64,000 nucleotides of DNA from Ascochyta rabiei (GCF_004011695.2 NC_082409.1:1674001-1738000); one strand, 5' to 3'. Positions 44,869-56,871 are shown, counted from the stretch's first letter. Translations and numbers: made by a program. Notes: a model not told the origin generated them from the letters alone.

Positions 44869-46980
44869 GGTGGAGTCTGAGGATATTGAAGGGGGTTCCG
44901 GTTGTGTGGTTAGCGCTACGTGAGGGAGATATACGAGAAGATAATACCACGACATGACCTGTTTTCTCCACTGCAGCTCTGTTGCTGACCTGGTTCTGGA
45001 AGTGGTGTGGTGGCACATGACCGTCCACATGGAACTTGAACATGGCGATGCATGCCTTGCCCATGGAAGTCGGTGTTGACTGCACGCACGCCTTGCTTGT
45101 GTCAGCTGCGCTGGTTATTGCAGCGTGTCCACGGTGGTTCGTGTGGTGGAGGCTATCATGCTGGTGGCCGCCGTTGAACTAGGTGCAGATGTCCTGCAGA
45201 CCAGCTGGTAGCGAGTGCCAGAGAACGAAGACGGACGCTGACGACGCAGCAACGTGATTCGACGAGCGAGGGCGCAGAGTCTGCAGCACAGCACCCCTCG
45301 CAGGTGGCCACAGCTGGGACCAAGGAAAGCCAGCGAGCGGTAGGGTGAAACGCAGGAAACGACGACGCCCTCGCTCGTCACTTGTCACTCGTCGCTCGAT
45401 GGTGCAGCGGCGTGAGGCACAGCAGCATGCAAGTCATTCACCGCGCGCACGGGGGGGGGGGGGGGCCTCTCTACTACTCCTGTGTGGACGTGTGGCCGTG
45501 TGGACGTGTGGCCGTGTGGCCCTGGATCGTGCAGCAGCGCTCCTCTGGCCAGCGTGACGAGCCAGCCAATCTGGAGCAGGGCTGCCACGCAGCCTTGTCG
45601 CAACTCGTCGCAGGCGAGGCGTGACACGAACCACTAGGGAGAGGGGGCAGTCGATGTATCGAAGATCGCCAAAGCTTGAATTCAGCCCCTCCAGCCAGTG
45701 CGCCATCGTCCCCAGGTTGTTCGGCTGTGAGGGCTTGGGTGCCAGAGCTTTTCGCTACCGACTGCCCGCCGCCACACACGACCAGCGGATTGGGCGGAGG
45801 GCAAGATTTGGGCGGATTGGTCCGGCACGCTGAAGCTCTCTTGAAAGGGCCGCTCTTCACACCGTCTGCACTCGCTCTCCCTCTTCTACCCCACCCACTC
45901 CCTCTTCGCATCTTCGCTCAGGCAACCGTCTTTGTGCTTTGCTCCTCTGTATTCCTTTGCGCAGTCGGTGTTCTCTGCTTCGCGGGAGTTTCTTTGGCCC
46001 TTCAGGTATGCCCTGCTCCTCACCTCTGCCCACTCTGCACACTCTGCCCACTCTGCCCACTCTGCCCACCTCTGCCCACCCCTCTCATAATTTTCTCTTG
46101 CCTTGGCGCGCGCGCTGCGTGCGGCCTGGCCTGGTGGGTGCATGCGTGCATGCGTGCATGCGTGCATCCTGCCCCGGCGGTGCTCATTTTCGGCGCACTG
46201 TGCGCTCGCAGTGCTGAGGCGCCGCGATGCATGCGTGCTTCTGGCGCGGCGTCGTGCTGAGCAGCCTTCTGACGTCGTCCATCTGCACGGACGCATGCAG
46301 CGAGCGCGCTTTGCTTTTCCTTCACCTGCCTGCCCGCCTGCCTGCCGCCCGCCGCCCGCCATCCGCTGTCCGCTGTCCGCTGTCCGCTGTCCGCCTGGCG
46401 TCGCCGACAACGCGCTTCTGCTGCTGCCCCCAGCTCCGCTTCACGCTTCACGCTCCACGCTCACACTCCACGCTCACGCTCACGCTCACGCTCCACGCTG
46501 TCTAGCCCGTCGCCTCGTGCTACGCCTGTGCATGTGACCTCGCTGTCAGACGCACTCTACTGACTGCTGCTGTAGATCTCAATAGAGCGTCTACCTCACG
46601 GCCACTTCTCCACCCTCCCGTCTTCGTCAAGCCATTTTTGGATCGCGAGTCGGAGTTCAGTCTGTCGACACCTTTCCTGCCACCCACTTCTGCGGTCCTT
46701 GTGTCCCCAAGCTTCCGTGTGCTCTACGCGCCTGATTGCAACACGCCGCCTCTGGTGATAGCAACCTCTACCGGTCTCTAGGCAAGTGCAGCCTGGACCA
46801 CGTCCACTCCCTTCACTTGCGCCTTGACCTTTGCCCAATTCTGCGCCAATCCACCCACGCTGACGCCGCCGCCCTTGCAGACTGCAGAAACGACTCCGGT
46901 CCTCCATCATACTTAAGCGCAATACTCTTACTCGACCCCTCAACCACGACTCGATCACTATCCATTGATCTACCGCGACA
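44869..46980. other. Low-complexity upstream region of the RRM gene
   Basis: 2.1 kb without a supportable gene, dense in short tandem motifs: a 15-G run at 45451-45465, GTGTGGACGTGTGGCC units near 45480-45520, CTCTGCCCA units at 46024-46084, CATGCGTG units at 46138-46168, GCTGTCC units near 46370-46392 and CACGCT units near 46440-46500. The C/T-rich strand points at the RRM gene. The last few hundred bases probably form its promoter and leader. Confidence 0.6.
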
Positions 46981-49184
46981 ATGAGCTTCCAGCAGCAATA
47001 CGACCAGTACCAGGGCCAGCAGCCCGGCGAGCAGGGCCCCAACCCCAACGTCTCGCAGACCGACCTTGGCCAGCCCATGGACCAGTCCGGCGGCTTCCCG
47101 CCTCAGGGCAACATGGGCCCTCCTGGCAGCGCTGGCCCCGACGGCAACGGCCAGGGCGCCGGCAAGACCACCCTCTGGTGAGTGGCACGCCGCAACCCCG
47201 CAACGCCTTACGACAGGCCAATGGAGCGAGCATCAGGACTAACAAGATGCAGGATGGGTGAGCTTGAGCCCTGGATCGACGAGAACTTCGTGCGCAGCAT
47301 CTGGTACAACATGGGCGAGACGGTCAACGTCAAGATGATCCGTGACAAGTTTTCTGGGTAAGCGGGTAGTGCAGAGCCCTGGCATGACACAAACTAATCC
47401 GTGCAGCAGTAACGCTGGATACTGCTTTGTTGATTTCGTCAGCGCCGACGCTGCGTCCAAGGCCCTCAGCCTCAACGGCCAGCTTATCCCCAACTCCAAC
47501 CGTCCCTTCAAGCTCAACTGGGCCTCCGGCGGTGGCCTTGCTGATCGCAGGTAAGCACAGCAATACCTCGATTCTGCGCATGTCTCAAGAAAAGCTAACG
47601 CCGAGACAGCCGCGATGAGCGTGGTCCCGAATACTCCATCTTCGTCGGCGACCTCGGCCCTGAGGTGACTGAGTTCGTTCTCGTGCAGCTCTTCCAGAAC
47701 AAGTACACCTCCACCAAGTCTGCCAAGATCATGTCCGACCCTATCAGCGGCATGTCGCGCGGCTACGGGTTCGTGCGCTTCGCCAACGAGGAGGATCAGC
47801 AGAAGGCTCTCACTGAGATGCAAGGTGTTTACTGCGGTAACAGGCCCATGCGCATCAGCACCGCAACCCCCAAGAACAAGAGCGGCGGCCCTGGCGGCCC
47901 TGGCGGCATGAACATGCAGCAGGGTGGCGGTGGCCCGGGCATGGGCATGTACTCCATGGGCGCTCCTCCTATGGGTTACTACGGCGCTCCCCAGCCTATG
48001 AACCAGTTCACAGACCCCAACAACACTACCGTGTTTGTCGGTGGCCTGTCTGGTTACGTTACCGAGGATGAGCTCCGTTCCTTCTTCCAGGGCTTCGGCG
48101 AGATCACTTACGTCAAGATTCCCCCGGGCAAGGGATGCGGTTTCGTACAGTTTGTGCAGCGCCACGCCGCTGAGATGGCCATCAACCAGATGCAAGGCTA
48201 CCCCATCGGTAACTCGCGTGTCCGCCTTAGTTGGGGACGTTCGCAGAACAACTCTGGCCCGGCTGGCACTCCTTACCGCCCAGCTCCTCCCCCACCAGTC
48301 TTCGGCCCTGGAATGGGCATGCCCCCTCAGCACCCCGGATACGGTGGTGGTTTCGCTCCTATGAAGGTAAGAAGCCTAGCAGCCCCTCCTTACGAGCAAC
48401 AATATACTAACAACTTGATATAGTAAGCGCATTCTTTCCATATGTATTGCTTGCATGGCGCTTCTTCCATGGTTCACTCCGTTGGCTTACTGCAATGACC
48501 CCCTTTCATGACTCGTCACACGACCTTCGAGCGATTTGGTCCCTTTCTATACCTGGGCGGTTCTACAAAAGTTCTAAGTTCATTTGACGACACCAATCTT
48601 GCACGAGGGCCTTAGAAGGGAGTCTTTGTATAACAGGTCATCTTTTTGCCCGCGGGTTTTCTTTCGAAGCTGGCTACTTCTCAAGGAGCATCTATCTGGG
48701 TTGCAGCTAGTCATGCATAGGTCTAGTGCTGCTTTCTGTCAGATGCCTTTCCCTTACGAACGTGTGCTATTACGATTCCGATTGGCTATCGTCCCAATCA
48801 TACGGTTCTTCGATGCGTTCTTTGTTTGTCATCGTGCTTTGCTTGATCTGTCTATTCCCTTACTTGTGAGCTTAGCCTTGGTATTGCGTACGAGTCTGTC
48901 CTGCAAGCTAGTGCGAGTTCTTGCTTCAATCTTCGACCTATATTTTGCTGGTGCTAACATAATTATCTAGCCCCTACCAGCAGCAGCCGCAGCAGCCGCA
49001 GCAGCAACAGTCCGCTGGATATGGAGGACCCCCGGGTCTTCCTCAGGGACTCTCGCAGAACGGCGGCCCCGGCAGCCTGAACGGCCTCGGCCCTCTCTCC
49101 CCTCGTGGCCCTGCTAGTCCTCTCAACGGCACCGCCGGAGCGTCTGAACAAGCTTTCTCGCAGCAACTGAACTACCCTTACTAG
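46981..49184 (+). CDS. Three-RRM RNA-binding protein (Nam8/TIA-1/Csx1-like)
   Basis: Five exons (46981-47177, 47253-47357, 47407-47550, 47610-48366, 48981-49184) give 468 residues. The Gln/Gly/Pro-rich N-terminus is followed by RRM1 (TTLWMGELEPWIDENFV with GYCFVDFVSADAA), RRM2 (YSIFVGDLGPEVTEFVL with GYGFVRFANEEDQ) and RRM3 (TTVFVGGLSGYVTEDEL with GCGFVQFVQRHAAEMA). The RRM2-3 linker is Gly/Met-rich. The last exon encodes a Gln-rich tail ending in LNYPY. The protein resembles yeast Nam8/Ngr1 and fission yeast Csx1, which act in splicing or mRNA stability. The last intron is 614 nt, ten times the local norm, and contains an alternative 57-nt intron (48367-48423) that would end the protein at once. 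The acceptor at 48980 is the one that keeps phase. Confidence 0.88.
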
Positions 49185-49898
49185 AAGCGTCTCGCGTTCA
49201 GCGTCACTGGGCATAATCATCTGCGGCATGATTTAGCGAGGAGTTACGGTTCATTCATAACACGAAAACATTCTTTACGAACATGTGAACACGAGGAATG
49301 ATTAGCGCTCATTATCGTTTTGATATGGGCATGACAGCTTTTCAGTTCGGCGTCTGGCGAAAGTGTTGTATGGCATCACAGATGTTGGATCATTAAAAGC
49401 TATTGCTGGGACTTGGAGGAAAAGTAATGAGCGTGGCTGCCTTTAGACAGCCACCGACCTTGTTTTCCCTTTTCTTTCATTTTATGTCCAGCAGTTGGAG
49501 GTGACAAGCTTACGACTGCCTACTTTGGGGAACTTTTGTGAACAGGTTACTAGACCTACGTAATAGAGAGTTGGGACCCCTTAAGTTTCCGCATCTTTCC
49601 TTCTTGCGTCGCTGTACCACTGTTATTGGGCATCTCACAGAGGAATACAATGTTAGTCTAACAGCCCTCATTAACAATCTCCAGCTGGTGTGCGGCAGCC
49701 TTGGCCCTGAGCCGGTAGTGGAGTTGCGCCTTCCTGTTAATCATCTTTCCAGAGCGCCCTCTCCACTTGGTGCCGACAACCCAACAACAGACCAGTACCG
49801 CCTCCTTCTCTTCAACAATCATCACGCAACACAACTGCCACTTTTTGGGCCTTGCAAAACATCTTGCAGCATTGGACACTTGCTGTTGCTCGCCTGCC
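49185..49898. other. Intergenic region
   Basis: 0.7 kb between the RRM gene and the next gene on the same strand. A 135-codon ORF (49538-49945) overlaps the next start in another frame and looks like chance. Confidence 0.45.
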
Positions 49899-52375
49899 AT
49901 GCGCTACGACAACTGGGACATTATACTCTTTCCAGAAGACTCTAACATTCCCATCCAGGAGTACAGAACTGCCTGCTACTTCTCACAAGACGAAGGTAAG
50001 CCTTGTACTCGCCACATTTCCTGCCTTGAAGTGAGAGGATTCTTGCGATGAAAATGGAGCCTGACTGGCGTCCTCTGCACAGATGGCCGCGAGCTACCCA
50101 CGCTGCGAACGTACATTGGATCGCTGAGGCCAGACACACCATTTCGCATCTCTGTACATCACTGGGGAGTGCCGAAGCCATCGCCTCTTATACAAGAAAT
50201 CCAACGAAGGGCTGGCATGAGGATCATCTTCACCATACAGGTCGTCATCAATGACAACATACTCTAGTGAGCTCAGCCTTATCTGGTCACGGCAGAGGAT
50301 TTATCCTAACAGCACATAGTCATGGTAGCTTCGAGCTGAACGCCACTTCGCCGCAGGAGATCGGTTTGCATTCTGCTATACGTATTCTTCAAATAAGTGG
50401 ACTAACTCGAGTGTAGCATATGAGCAGCGATCGTTCAAATCCTTCAAGTACGATGAGCAACCGACCAGCCAAATAAAACCGCGCTTGAGGTTTCCGTGTA
50501 GCGACAAACAGGCTCTTCTGCAGAGTTCAGCATGGCAGCCACGTGGAACAGACAATCGCATCAAGATCACATTGTCAGAGCAACTCGTCGCCGAAGATGA
50601 TGCACTAGACGCTAGCTGCTGGGACATCGCTTGCTTCTCGTTCCAGCATGCCTCCAGAGGTATGTACTTGTACTCCAGAACAAGAGGTGCTATATTGACA
50701 CTGGACAGAGCTGCTGGAGCAAGCTGGTATCGCCTACCCAGTCATTGACCCGTTGCGCTGCCTCGTAGGCGAGCGAGCCACGCTGCTTTCGCAGCAGTTT
50801 TCGCAGAACAAACTGGTTCGCGGATTGCAGCGAGGATCCCAAATACACCCTGAACGCTCACCAGAGTCCAATTACGAACATATGAGGCCCTCGAATCCAG
50901 AGCCGCATCAAAGATCGACCATTGGAGTGCCATCTGTAACAGACTTTCCCAATGCACCGGGGGTCAAGTCACACCGAGGTGGAGGTCTTCCAGCTGAGTG
51001 GAGTGACTCATATGGACCGTTCGATGATCCCGAGGACGATGTCAACATGGTGCCCTGGCCACCACGACGATATGCCTCCAACATGTCAGGTCTGGAGGGA
51101 TCATACGATCCGTCGTGCTTTCCGTATGTCGCACCACCTTGGCCTCACAATGCTGCATCATCAGGACAGCGTACAGATCTGAATATGAACAACAACCGAT
51201 CGCGAAGAGACAAGAGCGCCCAACAGGTCATAACGACTTGGCGCGACGATCAGTTTGGGCAGATTGTCGAGGCTATGGCTCCATCAAAGAAGCACCAAGA
51301 TCTACCGTACGGCTTGCCAGCGCAACGCAGTACGCAGGACCGCCCGCCAACTGCCCAGTCTTACCGGCCGCCCAAGATGGGTGCTCTGTCTGTTCCTGTT
51401 CGGCCTTCTTCGGCGGCTGCTTCTCGGAAAACTTCCTACCCCGACTTCAATGCTGCCCTACGTAACAGTTCGAAAAGACCGTTGTCTGGTCAGGCGAACT
51501 TCATACCCAGCGCGCTACCCATGAGCAATCCACAATTGATACACCGAGCCAGCAAGGAGAATCATGGTACTTCTCACGCGAGACGTCCAATGCCAAGTCC
51601 TTTTGTGCTCGGTGCAAAACGTTGGGACTCTGATGTGTCCATGAGAGATGGTTCCTCCAATTTCTCAAGCCTCTCCAGGTTCGAACGGAACCCGTTGAAT
51701 ATGGGAAGTAAAGTCGGCTCGGCTCATGCACCCTCAGCCGTAGGCAACGTGAAGAGCCGAAAGGAAGGCCTCGGTGCTGAGAACGGTGACCATCTAGATG
51801 TTGGAGTCTTGCATGATCAGAGCTTACCCCCGACTTTGACCGCCAACTCAACCACCGAAGCGACTACTACCTCGGACAATCCTGATAGAACCCCGCGCAA
51901 CAAACTCAACGAGTCATTTGCGAAAGAATCTCGTTGCGCCGAAGTCATAGATGTGGACGCAATCGATCCAAGCCTAGTCGCCGGAACAGCTGCCGACATG
52001 GCCAGGCTGTCTCCCTTCAAGCCCAGTCATAAGCCTGGTATGTCGAGTGTTAGTAGTACAGGACTTCTGGAGCGGCAGCTGTACAGTGCTTTGGGCGAGG
52101 AACTGGGTAGCTTTGAGCAGCAGGTGGATACGAGTAGCATGGGTCCTGAGCTTGCCCAAGCTCTGTCTGGCACCATGTCACACAGCGATCTGCACAGCAC
52201 CACCCTACCCGATCTCACTGTGGGCGACTTCGAACCGGTTGCTAAGAGAAAGAGACAAGATACCTTCGGCTGCGAAAGAGATGACAGTCCTTCGAAAAAG
52301 AAAGAGAAGGCTCGACAGGTGATGCTCGAAGACGATGAGGTACCGGCAGATAGGCCGCGAGTGAGGGGAGATTGA
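49899..52375 (+). CDS. Uncharacterised 744-residue protein
   Basis: Five exons (49899-49995, 50083-50266, 50320-50363, 50417-50659, 50709-52375) join in phase to 744 residues; all four introns have GT..AG ends. I do not recognise the family. The N-terminal ~190 residues look like a folded domain: MRYDNWDIILFPEDSNIPI, TPFRISVHHWGVPKPSPL, and IIFTIQVVINDNILYHGSFE, a pattern of alternating beta strands. It ends about SCWDIACFSFQHASRELLEQ. The rest is long, polar and probably disordered, with many Ser/Pro/Asn, RPSSAAASRKTS-like text, and a C-terminal basic KRKRQ and SPSKKKEKAR that could be nuclear localisation signals. An ordered N-terminal module plus nuclear tail suggests a regulatory or scaffold role, but this is inference. 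It converges with NIT3. Confidence 0.82.
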
Positions 52376-52547
52376 TTGGTAGGCCAGAGCGGCTGGATCA
52401 CATTCGTTTGAACTTTTGACTGTCAGCTTCTCTGCTTTGTATGTTACACCTGGCTGAAGTAGTATTGTAGTGGGACAGAAGTAGATTGGTTTAGCAAACA
52501 TGCACCACTGACGCAGGTTCATGCTATGATAGTACTGTACAGCTCAG

Positions 52548-53441
52548 CTATTCCTTGAACCTCCCGCCTTCACTGACATCTGGGTATACGTCGAAGCGTC
52601 TTTGTGTGTACAGGGGGATGCCTTTCCGTGTCTCCTCAATCTTGCCGACCTCCAATTGCTGCACCACGATGCCTTCTCTCTCGTCCAACTGCTGCAGTAC
52701 ATGCGCGTTGGGATCTACCACCATGCTATGCCCCCAGGCATTGTAATCCGCCTTCATGTCCCTCGCGGGACTGCACAGACCCACAAAGACCTGGTTGTCG
52801 GTCGCCCTCGCTCTCGCCAGCAGCTCCCAATGCAGTGCACCGGTTGTCAGATTGAAAGCGCCGGGATACAGTAGCAAGAAGGCACCCTTTCTGGCTGCGA
52901 TGGTAGCGAGCTCCGGGAAGCGGATATCGTAGCATATCGCGATGCCAATCTTGCCGTACTCGGGGAGGTCGACGATGGTGATCTTGTTGCCTGGCGACAG
53001 GACATCCGACTCGACAAACTTGATCTTGCCGGGGATGTCGATGTCGAAGAGGTGGACTTTGCGGTGCGTTGCGATCAGGTCGCCCGCGGGGCTGAATGTG
53101 AGCGATGTGTTGTAGAGCTTCTTGCTGTCCGTGTCGCTACGCTCGGGTATAGAGCCGCCGACGAGGTAGACGTTTGCTTCTTTTGCGAGTCTGCTGAGCG
53201 CGTGGAAGGTTGGGGACGCGGATTCGGTGGGCGGCGAGGGCTGCAGTGTTTCTGCGTACCTGTCAAAGTACTTTGTGCCGTAGGGCGAGTTGAAGCACTC
53301 GGGCAGGACGACGAGGTTGGCACCTTGCTTTGCGGCTTCTAGTACTTTGCTGCGCGCGTTGCTGAGGTTCGCCGTCTTGTCGGCGCCTGACGCCAGTTGC
53401 ACCAGCGCCAGCTTGAGGGACTTCTTGAGGAGTTGCGACAT
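52548..53441 (-). CDS. NIT3: Nitrilase-superfamily omega-amidase (Nit3/Nit2 type)
   Basis: A 297-residue single-exon C-N hydrolase, closest to yeast Nit3 and mammalian Nit2. These hydrolyse alpha-ketoglutaramate or alpha-ketosuccinamate to the ketoacid and ammonia, clearing products of glutamine and asparagine transamination. The catalytic triad is visible: Glu in LVVLPECFNSPYGT, Lys in ATHRKVHLFDIDIPG, and Cys in IAICYDIRFPELA. Family text continues with GAFLLLYPGAFNLTTGALHW, ARATDNQVFVGLCSPARDM and the C-terminal QRRFDVYPDV. There is no mitochondrial-type N-terminus; it starts MSQLLKKSLKLALVQL. The gene is divergent from the SNM1-like nuclease with about 600 bp between starts. That interval includes four 8-bp GTTGGAGY repeats near 53550-53582. 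Confidence 0.94.
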   Translation of the reverse strand: MSQLLKKSLKLALVQLASGADKTANLSNARSKVLEAAKQGANLVVLPECFNSPYGTKYFDRYAETLQPSPPTESASPTFHALSRLAKEANVYLVGGSIPERSDTDSKKLYNTSLTFSPAGDLIATHRKVHLFDIDIPGKIKFVESDVLSPGNKITIVDLPEYGKIGIAICYDIRFPELATIAARKGAFLLLYPGAFNLTTGALHWELLARARATDNQVFVGLCSPARDMKADYNAWGHSMVVDPNAHVLQQLDEREGIVVQQLEVGKIEETRKGIPLYTQRRFDVYPDVSEGGRFKE

Positions 53442-54041
53442 CGTGGCGGCTGTGAGTGCGCAGCAGAGCCAGAACGAGAGAGATTACACGGAATTGGTCC
53501 TGAGAGACCGAGAGCGGCGGAGAGCACGCTTGTGGAGCTACAATGGAGCGTTGGAGTGTTGGAGCGTTGGAGCGTTGGAGTACCTGTTGGAGTAGAGTGG
53601 GGAATCGGCCCATGTCATCATTCGGCTATACTTGCCAGCCGGTCACCGCAGGTCAGATGCCGACGGTGTTGAAGCTGCATTGTTCATTGGAAGTTGGGAT
53701 GGTTTTGCTCGCTGCTTGCACGTCTAGAGACCTGGTGCCCATGGATAATCAGATGGCCAGACTCTTCGTTGCATCGATCCGTCGCGTCTAGAGTCACTTG
53801 CCTGGAATGCGCAAGCAGACACCTCGTAAGGGAGGCCAACGTACAGCCAGTTGTAATTGATGGTGATGTTGCTCGCAAAGGTGCGCGCGTGTCGACAAGC
53901 GCATAGGTGACGACAACGCATGTTACGCCCGCACACGCCACTTCCGCGTCGACCTTACTTCACCTCTATCACTCGTGCACTATTTCGCAACACCAGACCA
54001 ACCGCAGGACATGGCACTAGCCCGGCAGAAAACCCACACGC
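53442..54041. promoter_or_regulatory. Divergent promoter region NIT3 / SNM1-like
   Basis: 0.6 kb shared upstream region. It holds a run of 8-bp GTTGGAGY units near 53550-53582. No gene or known operator was recognised. Confidence 0.4.
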
Positions 54042-56222
54042 ATGTCTACTTTCAAGGGTATCGTAGCCGGTACGAGTCACTTGAGCGCGCACGAGACCGC
54101 GAACTTACTCGGCGTGTTAGAGTTCCCCCAGATCAGGCTCGACTACTTCCGACACCAGCCTGAGCACAAGGCGCCCTTGGCGTGCTTCCTCAGCCATGTC
54201 CATTCGGATCATCTTGTAGGCCTGGAGACGTTGCGAGCTCCTTTTGTCTACTGCTCAGCTGCGACACGGGAGGTGAGTAGTCCAACCAAGAATAAACTCA
54301 TATTCCAGCCACAACAATACTCCATTGCTGCTCTGCGGACTGTGAATTGTTGACACCGAGACTAGATCCTTTTGCGCCTGGAGAAGTCTCACTACCGAGT
54401 AAACTTTGCAAAAGGCATTCTTGAAAGCCGCAATGTCACTTATGACAGAAGCATGCGCAAGCTGGCTAAGCCACTTCCGCTGGACACGCCTACTACGATT
54501 GAACTAGCCCCCGGAAACAGCATTCGTGTAACGCTCCTCGACGCCAACCACTGTGTTGGTGCCGTCATGTTCCTGATCGAGGGTGACGGCAAGGCAGTAC
54601 TCTACACTGGCGACATCCGCGCAGAGACTTGGTGGATCAATTCGATCGTCCAGAATCCAGTCCTTGCAACCTACGCCCTCGGACTTCGTCAACTGGATTG
54701 CATCTACTTGGATACCACTTTCGCGACCAAGCGTGCGCCTTACAGAAACTTTCCGTCGAAAGCAGAAGGCATCAAGGAGCTGTTAGAGAAGGTAGACGCC
54801 TACCCCGACGACACGGTGTTTTACTTCCACTCTTGGACTTTTGGTTATGAGAACGTTTGGGTCGCGCTGTCGACGTTTCTAGGTTCAAGGATTCACCTCG
54901 ATGACTACTGCACTCGCATCTACGGTTCACTGTCTTCGTTGGACAAGAAGAGTTTGACAGAAGCAGGTTTGCATGTGCAGAGCGAGAACAGATTTTTGAA
55001 AGAGGCTGGCATCGAAATTCGCGAAGCAGCAGCACTTTGTGGCTTCAGGAACGGCAACCACATGCAGCCGGGATGTCTGACCTCGTCAGAAAACGTCCGC
55101 ATACACAGCTGCGAGCGCGGAATGGGTTGTAGCATCATGGATAAAGACGCAAATGCGAAGATCGTCCATGTCGTTCCTATCATCACTCGCTCCAACGACA
55201 CTGAGATCGCCGAACTAGGCGCTGGTGGCGGCAAAGGCGATCTCGACCAGAAGGAAGAGCTGGAGACAGGCGATGTGCCTGCTGTGGGCAGGCTGATGGA
55301 ACTGTGTGCACAGTCCATCAACGATCCGGACCTGTTATCGAAGGTGCTCAAGCTACTGCAGCACGCTTTGAGTACAGGCAGCGGCTCTATGGATTTTGGT
55401 CTGCAGTTACAGAAGGAGAGCCAGGCCAGCGACGAAGCCCTATCTCTACAGAGACTGGTCGCCGCTTTATCGTCGAGTACATCGAAGAAGCGGATCAACA
55501 GTGGCGAAGCACCGCGAAACAAGACGATCCGGTTTCCTTATTCGCGACATTCATCGTATTCTGAACTGTGCGAGCTTGTTCGTGCTCTCAAGCCTCGCGA
55601 TATCTTCCCATGCACAGTCGATGAAGCAACATGGACTCCGGATTTCAGCATGAACGCACTCTTTGGCGAGTACTGCTCAGCACGAGCGTTTCGCCACGAT
55701 GCTGAGATGATGCATATCTTCAATGCAAAGAACAAATACGAAAAGACACAGAAGCGGGATTGGAGTGAGAGTCAGCAAGATGCCCAGTTTGAGGCTCCTT
55801 CTGAGACTGTGGTTCCAAGTGTCGCGAAACCAAAGGTTGCAAAGTTGACGGAGAGAAAGGACGAGCAACCTGCGGTGGAGCCGGGGGCAGAGGTCGAAGA
55901 GACGAATGTGGTGTTTGCAGAGACGGTCGCGAACAGAGCTACACAAACATACTCCACACACATACCAGGTTCGAACTCTGCCGTTCTACCCACCACGATG
56001 GTAGAGCCGGTGTCTAAAGAAACGCTGGCGTCCATGACATCTGCACCTGACCCACTTCTGGTTTCGAGCAGGGCAAAACCATCCAAGTCGGAGAGAAAGC
56101 GCAAGCTGACGAACGCGCGCCTAGCCTACGAGGCTGCCATTGGAACGTACTTGACCTGGGCAGATTTTGGGGGACTCGAATCGACAAAGAGCGAGGGGGA
56201 CCGGGACGAACAGGAGCTGTGA
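54042..56222 (+). CDS. SNM1/Artemis-type metallo-beta-lactamase nuclease
   Basis: A beta-CASP DNA nuclease of the Pso2/SNM1/Artemis group, acting in interstrand cross-link or end-processing repair. Three exons (54042-54069, 54121-54272, 54366-56222) give 678 residues. Intron 1 is 51 nt, contains no in-frame stop and is divisible by three, so retention would simply add 17 residues. It is removed here because STFKGIVAEFPQIRLDYF then reads continuously. The metal-binding motif SHVHSDHL lies near residue 34-41, with LDANHCVGAVMF, YTGDIRAE and LDTTFATK further on. The DRMBL domain is seen at NKTIRFPYSRHSSYSELCELV and PRDIFPCTVDEATW. The acidic, Thr/Lys-rich C-terminal third looks disordered. Confidence 0.9.
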
Positions 56223-56515
56223 CTGCAGTAGGCTTGCATTGATCTTGCAGGGAAACAGACGGCCAGGCGGGTTGCTTCTCTTCGAGCTCGAAGCGTCCTC
56301 GAAGCTCCCGATTGTGATCAGTTGCATAGATGGGACACGTTGTTGAAGGTCTCGCAAGAAAGTAGACGGTGAAACATGCCCCAATAGAGAGCAGCGGTAC
56401 ACTGGCGTGCCCAGGGGTATTGGCGGCGCTGCATCGAATCGAGGTCTTGTAGGAACTTTGCAGAACCGACAGAATTAGAGATGAGAAGACAGGCTGCGGA
56501 CCTCCACCGACACTC

Positions 56516-56871
56516 AGGACACGCTTGAGCTGACCAACGCTAAGAGCTCAACCTTGCCTTGGCAGCTCCACCTGACCAACGCTAGGGACTATCTTCTGAA
56601 CCTATTTAGAAGATGATATAAACATGTTAGGATTATATTTATAACAGGATCTTAGGGTTAGAGCTAGTTTAAGGTTAGAGTTAGTTTAAGGTTAGAGTAG
56701 TTTAAGGTTAGGGTTATTTTTAGGTTAGGGTTATCTAGAATTTATATTTTATCGTTGTAGAGTGCAGCAGCTGCAAAGATTTTAATTTGAGTGTCCTTGC
56801 GTGTTGCTTGGACTAAGTTGGTGAGTTGGTGGTTAGGTCAGCTTTAGCGTTGGTCAGCTCAAGTGTGTCCT
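56516..56871. mobile_element. MITE-like element with degenerate inverted repeats
   Basis: The left end (56516-56544, AGGACACGCTTGAGCTGACC and on) and right end (56843-56871, inverted) match over about 29 bp with two mismatches, giving a 356-bp unit. The centre is AT-rich with telomere-like TTAGGG-type motifs. A clear target-site duplication was not identified and there is no coding capacity, so its class is open. Confidence 0.55.
56651..56732 (+). repeat. Degenerate telomere-like repeats
   Basis: About seven spaced copies of TTAGGG or TTAAGG/TTAGAG-like motifs, for example CTTAGGGTTAGAG and TTTAAGGTTAGGG. Fungal telomeres are TTAGGG; most changes here are G to A, which could be RIP or simple decay. 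Whether this is an old interstitial telomere insertion or coincidence cannot be decided from one locus. Confidence 0.5.

Noticed and set aside
48424..48970. A separate short gene inside the long RRM-gene intron
   Set aside because: The 128-codon ORF there lacks any domain, and flanking splice signals explain the region as intron or alternative 3' UTR.
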